Below are positions 1 through 6,639 of a stretch of 7,733 bases of DNA, in pieces. A program made the position numbers and the translations under genes. Below the pieces are notes generated by a model. That model was not told the DNA's origin. It did no database searches and saw only the letters and a program-made list of their open reading frames with translations. Numbering within the stretch: position 1 is the first letter of the stretch; each line of letters opens with the position of its first letter. Source of the stretch: Microbacteriaceae bacterium. Lineage in GTDB: Bacteria; Actinomycetota; Actinomycetes; Actinomycetales; Microbacteriaceae. The stretch covers positions 1 to 7,733 of the forward strand of contig JAODAU010000149.1 of NCBI GenBank assembly GCA_025463615.1, read 5' to 3'.

Positions 1-897
1 CTCGAGCCGCACCGCGCCCACGGCACCACCCGCAGCGTGCTCAGCCTGGTGGCGAACCCGGTGCCGCAGCTGCGGCAGAGCCTGCAGACGATCGCCGACA
101 TCGTGGATGTCGACCCGCTCGTGCTCGGCTCGCACCTGGAGGGCCCGTTCCTCGCGATGGAGCGGCGCGGGGCGCACAACCCGGACTTCCTCAAGGAGCC
201 GCTGCCCTACGACGTCGAGGAGCTGATCGGCGCCGCCCGCGGCACGCTGCGCCAGATCACGCTCGCGCCAGAGCTGCCCAACGCCCTCGACGCGATCGAC
301 GTGCTCGTCGACCAGGGCATCGCGGTCGCGATCGGGCACACGAACGCCGACTTCGACCTCACCAAACGTGCCTTCGATCGCGGGGCGCGCATCCTCACGC
401 ACGTGTTCAACGCGATGCCGGGCATCCACCACCGCGCGCCCGGCCCGATCGTGGCCGCGTTCGAGGACGAGCGCGTGACCGTGGAGCTCATCCTCGACGG
501 GCACCATGTGCACCCGGATGTCGCGGCCATGGCCTTCCACTCGGCGCCCGGCCGCGTGGCGCTCGTCACCGACGCGATGGCCGCCGCGGGCGCGGACGAC
601 GGCGACTACCGCCTGGGCAGCCTCAACGTGTCGGTGCGCGACGGGCTCGCGATGCTCTCCGGCACCGACACGATCGCCGGCTCGACCCTGACCCAGGATG
701 TCGCCCTCCGCTGCGCCATGGAGAACGCCCACGTCACCCCGCGCGAGGCGGTCACCGCGCTCACCGCCACCCCGGCCCGCGCGCTCGGGCTGGACCACGA
801 GCTGGGCTACCTGCAGGCCGGGTTCGCGGCGGACGCCGTCATCCTCGACCACTCCTGGCACGTGCAGGACGTCTGGGCGGCGGGCCAGCTGCTCTAG
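1..897 (+). CDS. nagA: N-acetylglucosamine-6-phosphate deacetylase, 5'-truncated by window edge
   Basis: Cytoplasmic metal-dependent amidohydrolase that converts GlcNAc-6-phosphate to GlcN-6-phosphate plus acetate, feeding amino sugars into glycolysis or back into wall synthesis. The frame is open from the first base (LEPHRAHGTT...), so the GTG at 37 is internal and the true start lies left of the window. About 298 residues are present, and roughly 80-90 N-terminal residues are missing compared with the usual 380-400. Counting from the first in-window codon, the NagA signatures are AHGTT (6-10), the metal-ligand motif HLEGPF (45-50), GHTNAD (112-117), THVFNAM (133-139), LILDGHHVHP (163-172), LVTDAM with the catalytic Asp at 191, and GSTLTQDVALR (227 on). 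The stop TAG (895-897) overlaps the stop of the convergent operon. Its product step joins the AnmK/MurQ route at GlcNAc-6-P, so the placement makes pathway sense although it is on the opposite strand. Confidence 0.97.
   Translation, partial: LEPHRAHGTTRSVLSLVANPVPQLRQSLQTIADIVDVDPLVLGSHLEGPFLAMERRGAHNPDFLKEPLPYDVEELIGAARGTLRQITLAPELPNALDAIDVLVDQGIAVAIGHTNADFDLTKRAFDRGARILTHVFNAMPGIHHRAPGPIVAAFEDERVTVELILDGHHVHPDVAAMAFHSAPGRVALVTDAMAAAGADDGDYRLGSLNVSVRDGLAMLSGTDTIAGSTLTQDVALRCAMENAHVTPREAVTALTATPARALGLDHELGYLQAGFAADAVILDHSWHVQDVWAAGQLL
894..897. other. Convergent gene ends sharing one CTAG palindrome
   Basis: The four bases CTAG are self-complementary. Read on the + strand, bases 895-897 are the TAG stop of nagA. 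Read on the - strand, bases 896-894 are the TAG stop of the serine hydrolase. The two convergent genes therefore overlap by four bases with no spacer. No stem-loop followed by a T-run is visible around it, so there is no recognisable bidirectional intrinsic terminator here. Confidence 0.95.
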
Positions 898-2000
898 CCG
901 AGGGCGGCGGATGCCGCGTCCCGGGCGATCGCCCAGAGGCGGTCCGTCACCGCGGGCACGCCCGGTGCGTGCAGCCGGTTCGTCGCGAGCACCAGCGCGA
1001 CTCCGCGCCCGGGCACGAAGCCGATGACGCTCCCGGTGTAGCCCGGGTGCCCGACCACCACCGCCGGGTCGCCGTCGAGCTCCATCGTGTAGCGGCGGAA
1101 ACCGAGCGCCTGCCCGGCATCCGGCCCCTGCGCGAAGAATTCGGTGGCCACCGCCGGGCTCCAGAGGTCGTCACGCGGCGAGGCGAGCGCCGCGGCGAGC
1201 GAGAGCAGGTCGGGCACCGTCGAGAAGAGGCCGGCGTGCCCCGAGACGCCGGCGAGCGCGTGGAAGGCGTTGCCGTCGTTCGCGGACGAGCGGATGACGC
1301 CGGTGCGCCATCCGTCGAAGTCGCCCACCGAGTACGGCACCGGGTACGGCTCGCCGGTCTCGATCATGAGCCGCTCCGCGCGGTCGCCGATCGACCCGGC
1401 GGCCACCACGTCCGACGCCGGGCCGCCGTACCGCGTCTCCCGCAGCCCGAGCGGCGCGGTCACCAGCTCGCCGATCGCGTCGGGCAACTGTCGCCCGGAG
1501 ACTGCCTCGACCACGCGGCCGAGGTGCATGAAGCCGAGGTCCGAGTAGTGGCGGCCCTCGCCGGGCGGGTAGCGCAGCGGCATCCCGTCGAGCCAGCGGT
1601 GCGCCGCGGCCGGGTCGCGCGTCTCCATGTAGAGCGGCCACCACTCCCAGAGGCCGGCCCGGTGCAGCAGCAGGGAGCGGATGCTGGCGCCCGCGGCCGC
1701 GCCGGCCGCCGGCACGTACCGCCCCAGCGGGTCATCCAGCGCGATCGAACCGTCGCTCACCAGCCGCATCAGGGCCACCGTCGTGAACGCCTTGGTGATC
1801 GAGGCGAGGTCGAAGGCGGTGTCCGCGGTCATCGGCAGGTCCGCGACGATGCCCGAGACGGACGCGAGCTCGCGCGCGCCGCCGATCGCGGTGAGCGTCT
1901 CGTCGCCCGAGCGGACGGCGAGGATCGCCCCCGCCGGCGCCGACTCGGCGACCAGGGGCGTGAGGATCCGGCCGATCCCGGCGGCGAGCGCCTCGCTCAC
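894..2000 (-). CDS. Cytoplasmic beta-lactamase-fold serine hydrolase, candidate muropeptide amidase
   Basis: A 368-residue protein of the serine beta-lactamase/class C-like family (Pfam Beta-lactamase type). The visible catalytic elements are S67-I-T-K70 (SxxK nucleophile and lysine, in DLASITKAFTT), Y152-S-D (second motif, within GRHYSDLGF) and H318-P-G-Y-T-G (replacing the KTG box). A conserved-looking stretch NDGNAF...GVSGHAGLFST (241-261) recalls the subgroup that includes Bacillus YbbE/AmiE and the beta-lactamase domain fused to NagZ in Bacteroidetes. No signal peptide or lipobox is seen, so it should act in the cytosol. The GTG start at 2000 was chosen because it forms a GTGA overlap with the epimerase stop; the frame stays open to 2333, but that part encodes only Arg/Gly-rich shadow sequence inside the epimerase. 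It is the last gene of the operon. Inference: it may cleave the MurNAc-L-Ala amide bond. An esterase or D,D-peptidase role cannot be excluded; family is sure, substrate is not. Confidence 0.93.
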   Translation of the reverse strand: MSEALAAGIGRILTPLVAESAPAGAILAVRSGDETLTAIGGARELASVSGIVADLPMTADTAFDLASITKAFTTVALMRLVSDGSIALDDPLGRYVPAAGAAAGASIRSLLLHRAGLWEWWPLYMETRDPAAAHRWLDGMPLRYPPGEGRHYSDLGFMHLGRVVEAVSGRQLPDAIGELVTAPLGLRETRYGGPASDVVAAGSIGDRAERLMIETGEPYPVPYSVGDFDGWRTGVIRSSANDGNAFHALAGVSGHAGLFSTVPDLLSLAAALASPRDDLWSPAVATEFFAQGPDAGQALGFRRYTMELDGDPAVVVGHPGYTGSVIGFVPGRGVALVLATNRLHAPGVPAVTDRLWAIARDAASAALG

Positions 2001-3070
2001 GACGCCAGCCCCCGGATGCCGGTGCCCGGGCCATCCGCCAGCACCACCGCATCGCCGCGATACTTCGCGCCACCCTCGACCGTCGGCGCGGCGAGCCAGA
2101 GCCCGGCGTCCAGGTCGTGCGTGACGCCCCCGATCGCGCTCGCCAGGCTCGCGGCCGCCGTGACGCCCACCGTGCTCTCTATCATGCAGCCGACGATAAC
2201 CCCCATGCCCACGCCCTGCGCGAGCGCCACCATCCGCCGGGCCTCGGTGAGCCCGCCCGCCTTGGCGAGCTTGACGTTCACGAGGTCGGCGGCGCGGCGA
2301 CGGATGATCTCGCGCAGGTCGAGCGCGGTCCACGCCGACTCATCGGCCAGCACCGGGGTGTCCACGCGCTCGGTGACGAAGGCGAGCGCGTCGAGGTCGC
2401 GCGCCGGCGTCGGCTGCTCGACCAGCTCGATCCCGAGGCCGAGGCTCTGCCAGGCGGTGATGATCTCGACGGCGCCCGCGGCGGTCCAGCCCTGGTTGGC
2501 GTCGACGCGCAGGCGCACGCCGGGGCCGACGGCGTCGCGCACGCGCCGCATCCGGTCGACCTCGTCGCCGCCCGTTCCGAGCTTGACCTTGATGGTGCCG
2601 AACCCGCGGGCGGCCCACTCCACGGCCTCGGCCGCGAGCCGGTCGGCCGGGCCGGCGGACAGGGTCATGTCGGTGCACACCGCGGTGTCGTGGCCCGCGA
2701 GCATGCCGGCAAGCGACAGCCCGAGGCGCCGGGCGGCGAGATCGTGCAACGCGCAGTCGACGGCCGAGCGGGCCGAGGCGTTGCCGACCACGCTCGCCGC
2801 GAGGTCGTCGCCGAGGCGCTCGAGGTCGTCGGGATCGCGGCCGAGCACCGCCTCGCCGAGCGGGCCCTCGACCACCGCGCGGATCGACTCCGGGCTCTCG
2901 CCCGTGACCCGCCAGCTGGCCGGGGCCTCGCCCCAGCCGCTCGCGCCGTCGGAGTCGACGAGCTCGACAAGCATCACCCGCAGGTCGCGCGCGGTGCGCA
3001 CCGCGGTGACGAACGGTCGCACCAGCGGCACCGGCACCTCGTGCACGAGCACCCGCTCGATCGCGGTCAT
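1997..3070 (-). CDS. ykfB: L-Ala-D/L-Glu (dipeptide) epimerase, enolase superfamily
   Basis: A 357-residue muconate-lactonizing/mandelate-racemase subgroup enzyme that inverts the C-alpha of Glu in L-Ala-D-Glu from murein stem peptides, making the L,L-dipeptide digestible. Visible active-site set: K161-V-K163 (base), metal ligands D190 (RVDANQGW), E218 (ELVEQP) and D243 (LADES), and K267 (NVKLAKAGG) as the opposing base. The D319-L-D321 pair near the C-terminus corresponds to the DxD pair that binds the dipeptide amino group in characterised L-Ala-D/L-Glu epimerases. R25 (TAVRT) aligns with the Bacillus subtilis Arg24 that I recall contacting the Glu side chain. N-terminal capping domain with GWGEAP at 45-50. 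The ATG start makes an ATGA overlap with the MFS stop, and the TGA stop makes a GTGA overlap with the next gene. Length and motifs match the B. subtilis YkfB/E. coli YcjG type closely; an exact specificity such as Gly- or Ser-D-Glu is not provable from sequence. Confidence 0.94.
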   Translation of the reverse strand: MTAIERVLVHEVPVPLVRPFVTAVRTARDLRVMLVELVDSDGASGWGEAPASWRVTGESPESIRAVVEGPLGEAVLGRDPDDLERLGDDLAASVVGNASARSAVDCALHDLAARRLGLSLAGMLAGHDTAVCTDMTLSAGPADRLAAEAVEWAARGFGTIKVKLGTGGDEVDRMRRVRDAVGPGVRLRVDANQGWTAAGAVEIITAWQSLGLGIELVEQPTPARDLDALAFVTERVDTPVLADESAWTALDLREIIRRRAADLVNVKLAKAGGLTEARRMVALAQGVGMGVIVGCMIESTVGVTAAASLASAIGGVTHDLDAGLWLAAPTVEGGAKYRGDAVVLADGPGTGIRGLAS

Positions 3071-4155
3071 GCGCGCACCCGCGTGGCGCCGATGCAGAGC
3101 ACGGCAAGGAGGCCGGCCGCCGCCGGGATCCAGGCCGCGTCGCGAAGCCCGCCCGCGGCGATGACGGTGGCGGGGATGACCGTGCCGCCGACGGCGCCGA
3201 CCGCGATGAGGGCGGAGACCTGCGAGGTGGAGCCGACGGTCATCCACTCGGCCGCGGCACCGATGAGCAGGGCATAGCAGGGGCCGCAAGCGAAGACCGC
3301 GGCGGCCTCGAGACCGAGCGCCAGGGCCGGGGATGCCGCCGTGACGCCCGCGGCCACGAACAGCAGCACGGCGATCACAGCGATCGCCGTGGCAGCGAGC
3401 GCCCACGGCCGGGCCCCCGCCCGCAGCACCGCGCTGCCGGCGAGCCGGCCGACGGTCATCAGCAGCCAGAACGCCGACGTGCCGACGGCGGCGAGGGCGG
3501 CGGACGTTCCGAGCGACACCTGCACGGTCGACGACGACAGCCCGGAGAGCGTCGACTCGATGCCCACGTACGCGAACAGTGCGACGCCGACGAGGATGAC
3601 GCGACCGCGGGCCCTGGTGCGCTCGACGGCATCCGCCCGCTCCGGATGCCCCGCCCGCACCAGCACGGCCGCGACGAGGTGCGCGGCGGCGGCGGCCGCC
3701 AGCACCCAACGGAACAGCCCGGCCCCGGCCAGCACTACCAGCAGCGGCGACACCGCCGCGACCACGGCGACGGTCGCGGTGAGCAGCGCCAGCAGTCGCG
3801 CCACCCCGTCCCCCGCGACCTCGCGCGCGAACGCGGTGCCGCTCGCCTCGGCGAGCCCGAACCCGACGCCGGCGATCCCCGCCGCCACGAAGACCACCCA
3901 CTCGGATGCGGCGACCGCCAGCACCCCGAGCCCGACCCCCTGCACCACCGCCGCCACCCGCAGCACCGACCCGATCGCGAGCCACCGCGCCAGCAGCGGG
4001 GCGCCCAGCACCCCGACGAGCAGTCCGCCGAACAGCGTCGGCGCGGCCGCCACCACCGACGACCCCACCGAGGCGCCGAGCAGCGGCAGCACCGCCGGCA
4101 CGAGCGCCGCCGTCGCGCCCATTCCGGCGAACACGACGACGAGCGCGCGCCTCAT
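3067..4155 (-). CDS. MFS permease, 12 predicted TM segments, substrate unknown
   Basis: A 362-residue, Ala/Val/Leu-rich membrane protein. Hydrophobic segments lie near residues 4-27, 32-55, 60-82, 86-105, 118-142, 146-166, 185-205, 216-244, 250-270, 274-300, 305-328 and 335-356, giving the 6+6 layout of the major facilitator superfamily with a basic central loop (about 167-184, HPERADAVERTRARG). Segment 4 carries an acidic residue (GLAEASG), and segment 7 has YVGIEST, reminiscent of the conserved G-x-E in sugar-type MFS proteins. Start ATG overlaps the GNAT stop (ATGA) and the TGA overlaps the epimerase start (ATGA), so it is embedded in the recycling operon. No good Shine-Dalgarno is visible, so translation probably depends on coupling. 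It could import muropeptide-derived sugar or dipeptide, or export a product; direction and substrate are unknown. The MFS call is firm; a recycling role is inference. Confidence 0.92.
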   Translation of the reverse strand: MRRALVVVFAGMGATAALVPAVLPLLGASVGSSVVAAAPTLFGGLLVGVLGAPLLARWLAIGSVLRVAAVVQGVGLGVLAVAASEWVVFVAAGIAGVGFGLAEASGTAFAREVAGDGVARLLALLTATVAVVAAVSPLLVVLAGAGLFRWVLAAAAAAHLVAAVLVRAGHPERADAVERTRARGRVILVGVALFAYVGIESTLSGLSSSTVQVSLGTSAALAAVGTSAFWLLMTVGRLAGSAVLRAGARPWALAATAIAVIAVLLFVAAGVTAASPALALGLEAAAVFACGPCYALLIGAAAEWMTVGSTSQVSALIAVGAVGGTVIPATVIAAGGLRDAAWIPAAAGLLAVLCIGATRVRA

Positions 4156-4661
4156 GCCCCGGTGCGCCGGCGCGCGACCAGCGTCTTGCCCAGGCCGATC
4201 TCCGGCGCGCCGAACTCCTCCTCGACGCGCTCGGCGCCGGTCGGCTCCCAGCCGTTCCGCGCGTAGAAGGCGATCGAGGGCGCGTTGTCGCGGAACACCC
4301 AGAGGGTGGCGTGCTCCGCGCCATCCAGCATCAGCTCGCTCTCGGCCGCGGCGAGCAGGCGGCGGCCGAGCCCCTCGCCCTGGCTCGCCGGCGACACGTA
4401 GAGCGACGCGATGTGGCCGGTCGTGCCGTCGCGGGTGAACCGCACCAGGCCGAGCGGGCGGCCGTCGCGTGCGGCGAGAAGGGTCGTGCCGGGACGCGCC
4501 AGGGCGGAGCGCCAGAGGTCGCGCGCGGACGCGTCATCCATGCGGTCGAGCACGCCCGCGGGGAGCACGGCGGCGTAGCTCACGCGCCAGCACTCGAGGA
4601 ATATGCCGACGACGGCATGCAGGTCGTCCGGCTGCGCGGTGCGCAGCACGACCTCGCTCAC
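4152..4661 (-). CDS. GNAT-family N-acetyltransferase, substrate unknown
   Basis: A 169-residue single-domain acyltransferase using acetyl-CoA. The N-terminal VVLRTAQPDDLHAV (about 4-17) is the usual GNAT opening. The acetyl-CoA pyrophosphate loop is at SPASQGEGLGRRLL (90-103), with Q94-G-E-G-L-G matching Q/R-x-x-G-x-G/A. N126 and AFYARNGW (131-138, with Y133 where the usual proton donor lies) complete the fold's C-terminal part. The GTG start at 4661 is chosen because it overlaps the oppF stop as GTGA; the open frame upstream to 4805 is shadow sequence inside oppF. The stop overlaps the MFS start as ATGA. No close subfamily was recognised. Its position between the transport genes and the epimerase suggests it acts on a recycled amino sugar, amino acid or peptide, or protects against an amine toxin, but nothing in the sequence decides this. 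Confidence 0.92.
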   Translation of the reverse strand: MSEVVLRTAQPDDLHAVVGIFLECWRVSYAAVLPAGVLDRMDDASARDLWRSALARPGTTLLAARDGRPLGLVRFTRDGTTGHIASLYVSPASQGEGLGRRLLAAAESELMLDGAEHATLWVFRDNAPSIAFYARNGWEPTGAERVEEEFGAPEIGLGKTLVARRRTGA

Positions 4662-5644
4662 ACCGTTCTCGCGGCGTCGGGCAGGTGGCCCTCCGCCACC
4701 GCGACGTGGCACGCCACCTCGTGCTCCGGCCGCACCTCGGTGAGCAGCGGCAGCACGGTGCGGCACGCGTCGACGGCGGCGGGGCAGCGCGGGTGGAAGC
4801 GGCATCCGGCCGGCGGATGCACCGGGTTCGGCACCTCGCCCCGCACCGTCGCGGTGATCGGCTGGAACACCGTCGGGTCGGGCACCGGCACCGACGCCCG
4901 CAGCCCCTCGGTGTACGGATGCAGCGGGGCGTCGAGCACGTCCTTCCAGGCGCCGAGCTCCACGATGCGACCGAGGTACATCACCGCAACCCGGTCGCTG
5001 ATCTGGCGCACCATCGACACGTCGTGGCTGATGAAGATGTAGCTCAGCCCGAGCCGCCGCTGCAGGTCGCCGAGCAGGTTCATCACCTCGGCCCGCACCG
5101 ACACGTCTAGCGCGGAGACCGGCTCGTCGAGGATGAGCACGCTCGGCTCCACCGCGAGGGCGCGGGCGATGCCGATCCGCTGCCGCTGCCCGCCGGAGAG
5201 CTCGTGCGGCAGGCGCGTGGCGAACGCCGGGTCGAGGCCGACCAGGTCGAGCAGCTCGGCCACGCGGGCGCGGCGCGCGTCGCCGTTCGCGCCGAAGCGG
5301 TGCACGACCAGCACCTCCTCGAGCGTCGACCCGATCGACTTGCGCGGGTTGAGGGACGAGTACGGGTCCTGGAAGACCATCTGGATGCGACGCCGCTGCC
5401 GCCGCAGCTCCGCACCCTTGAGCGCGGTGAGATCCACCCCGTCGAGGGTGACGGTGCCGCTGGTGGCATCCTCGAGCCGCACCAGCACCTTGGCCAGCGT
5501 GGACTTGCCGCAGCCCGACTCTCCCACGATGCCGAGCGTCTCGCCCTGCTCGAGGGTGAGCGACACGTCGTCGAGCGCGTGCACGACATCCGTCGAGCCG
5601 CGCACGGGGAAGTGCTTGACCAGGTTGGTGGCGACGAGGCTCAT
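4658..5644 (-). CDS. oppF: Oligopeptide/dipeptide ABC transporter ATPase, OppF/DppF-like
   Basis: A 328-residue ATPase of the peptide-import ABC family, one half of a heterodimeric nucleotide-binding pair on the inner face of the membrane. Motifs: Walker A GESGCGKST (41-49), Q-loop Q92 in VFQDPYSSLNPR, signature LSGGQRQR (149-156), Walker B VLILDEP (169-175), D-loop SALD (177-180), H-loop H207. The C-terminal oligopeptide/dipeptide ABC extension begins at HPYTEGLRASVPVPDP (242-257) and carries C281, C287, C294 and C312 in the G-C-x5-C-P pattern. The ATG start at 5644 overlaps the oppD stop (ATGA) and has the only strong Shine-Dalgarno in the operon; the frame open upstream to 5761 is shadow coding within oppD. 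The stop forms a GTGA overlap with the GNAT gene. Family knowledge: Opp systems import peptides including murein tripeptide (with MppA in E. coli). Opp versus Dpp naming is arbitrary here. Confidence 0.96.
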   Translation of the reverse strand: MSLVATNLVKHFPVRGSTDVVHALDDVSLTLEQGETLGIVGESGCGKSTLAKVLVRLEDATSGTVTLDGVDLTALKGAELRRQRRRIQMVFQDPYSSLNPRKSIGSTLEEVLVVHRFGANGDARRARVAELLDLVGLDPAFATRLPHELSGGQRQRIGIARALAVEPSVLILDEPVSALDVSVRAEVMNLLGDLQRRLGLSYIFISHDVSMVRQISDRVAVMYLGRIVELGAWKDVLDAPLHPYTEGLRASVPVPDPTVFQPITATVRGEVPNPVHPPAGCRFHPRCPAAVDACRTVLPLLTEVRPEHEVACHVAVAEGHLPDAARTV

Positions 5645-6639
5645 GCTGACCACTCCTCCGGGGGAACCCAGCACGCCGCCCGGCCCGCGCCGCGCTCCAT
5701 CAGGGGCGGGGTGGTGAGGCAGATGTCGCGGGCCTCCAGGCAGCGGTCGCGGAAGGGGCATCCGACCACGTGCTCGCCCGGGAGCGGCGGGCGCCCGGGG
5801 ATCTGGGCGAGCCGGGGCCGCTCGTCGTCGGCCGGGTTGGGCAGCGAGGCGAGCAGGCGGCGGGTGTACGGATGCTGCGGGGCGGCGAACAGCTGCTCCA
5901 CCGGCGCGTCCTCCACGATCGTGCCGCCGTACATGACGATGACCCGGTCGACGAGGCGCGCGACGACACCCAGGTCGTGGGTGACCCAGATCGTGGTCAT
6001 CCCGAGTTCGCGGCCCAGCTCGGCGACGAGCGCCAGGATCTGCTGCTGGATCGTCACGTCGAGCGCGGTGGTGGGTTCGTCGGCGATGAGCAGCGAGGGG
6101 CCGAGGGCGAGCGCCATCGCGATGACGATGCGTTGCCGCATCCCGCCCGAGAACTCGTGCGGGTAGGCGCGGGCGGTGCGCTCCGGGTCGGGGATGCCGA
6201 CGCGGCCGAACAGCTCGAGCGTGCGCCGCTCGGCCTCGGCGTGGTCGACGCCGTGCACGAGCAGGGCCTCGCGCACCTGGTCGCCCACCCGCATGAGCGG
6301 GTTGAGCGAGGTCATCGGGTCCTGGTAGACCATCGCGATGTCGCGGCCGCGCAGCTCGCGGAGCTCGTGCTCGGAGAGTGACGCGAGGTCGCGGCCCTCG
6401 AAAAGCACGCTGCCGCCGACCAACCGAAGCGGGTCGTCGAGCAGCCGCATGAGGGCGAGCATCGTCACGGACTTGCCCGATCCGCTCTCCCCCACGACGC
6501 CGATCGTCTCGCCCTTGCGCACGACGAGATCGATGCCGTGCACGATCTCGGCCGGCCCCTTCTTCGCCCGGGCGCGGCGTCCGCCCGCGGGCTCGATCGC
6601 GACGCGCAGGCCGTCGACGACGAGCAGGTCGTCGCTCAC
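5641..6639 (-). CDS. oppD: Oligopeptide/dipeptide ABC transporter ATPase, OppD/DppD-like
   Basis: A 332-residue partner ATPase to the downstream OppF-like protein. Motifs: Walker A GESGSGKS (50-57), Q-loop Q106 in VYQDPMTSLNP, signature FSGGMRQR (163-170; the Met variant typical of OppD/DppD), Walker B LLIADEP (183-189), TALD (190-193), H-loop H221. The C-terminal extension starts at HPYTRRLLASLPNP (256-269) and has C294, C300, C307 and C323, positions where some family members are reported to bind an iron-sulphur cluster. A short basic insert GGRRARAKKGPAE (19-31) sits between the first two strands. The GTG start at 6639 overlaps the anmK stop as GTGA; no clear Shine-Dalgarno precedes it. 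The TGA stop overlaps the oppF ATG. The permease and binding-protein partners are not in the window and may lie upstream of anmK or elsewhere. Confidence 0.96.
   Translation of the reverse strand: MSDDLLVVDGLRVAIEPAGGRRARAKKGPAEIVHGIDLVVRKGETIGVVGESGSGKSVTMLALMRLLDDPLRLVGGSVLFEGRDLASLSEHELRELRGRDIAMVYQDPMTSLNPLMRVGDQVREALLVHGVDHAEAERRTLELFGRVGIPDPERTARAYPHEFSGGMRQRIVIAMALALGPSLLIADEPTTALDVTIQQQILALVAELGRELGMTTIWVTHDLGVVARLVDRVIVMYGGTIVEDAPVEQLFAAPQHPYTRRLLASLPNPADDERPRLAQIPGRPPLPGEHVVGCPFRDRCLEARDICLTTPPLMERGAGRAACWVPPEEWSA
5653..5659 (-). promoter_or_regulatory. Strong ribosome binding site for oppF
   Basis: On the minus strand the bases read GGAGGAG, ending eight bases before the oppF ATG. 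This is a near-ideal Shine-Dalgarno and lies inside the last codons of oppD (PPEEWSA). It supports the ATG at 5644 over the longer open frame. The other operon starts have only G-rich or unrecognisable sequence at this distance. Confidence 0.85.

Noticed and set aside
37..39. GTG at 37 as the start of nagA.
   Set aside because: The conserved AHGTT motif is encoded just upstream in the same frame from the window's first bases, so the gene continues off the edge.
880..930. Intrinsic terminator between the convergent genes.
   Set aside because: No stable hairpin followed by a T-tract is visible; the region is coding on both strands right up to the shared CTAG.
2001..2333. Possible N-terminal extension of the serine hydrolase to an upstream start.
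   Set aside because: The extension encodes Arg/Gly-rich sequence overlapping conserved epimerase C-terminal coding. The GTG in the GTGA overlap fits the pattern of all other junctions.
969..3164. A 731-codon open frame on the + strand opposite the serine hydrolase and epimerase genes.
   Set aside because: Its translation is Arg/Ala/Pro/His-rich low-complexity sequence with no motif. It is the antisense shadow of two genes with complete catalytic motifs, as expected at very high G+C.
4662..4805. Possible longer start for the GNAT protein.
   Set aside because: The extra residues are Arg/Gly/Pro-rich shadow of the OppF C-terminus, while the GTG at 4661 places VVLRTAQPDD at the normal GNAT N-terminus.
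5645..5761. Possible longer start for the OppF-like ATPase.
   Set aside because: The extension is low-complexity shadow of the OppD C-terminus; the ATG at 5644 has a strong Shine-Dalgarno and the usual N-terminus length.
2117..6381. Several long + strand open frames (about 2117-3277, 3341-4438, 3646-4266, 3906-5042, 4469-5110, 5204-6166, 5770-6381).
   Set aside because: All lie antisense to well-supported minus-strand genes, show no domain signature, and have the Arg/Ser/Ala/His-biased composition of shadow frames.
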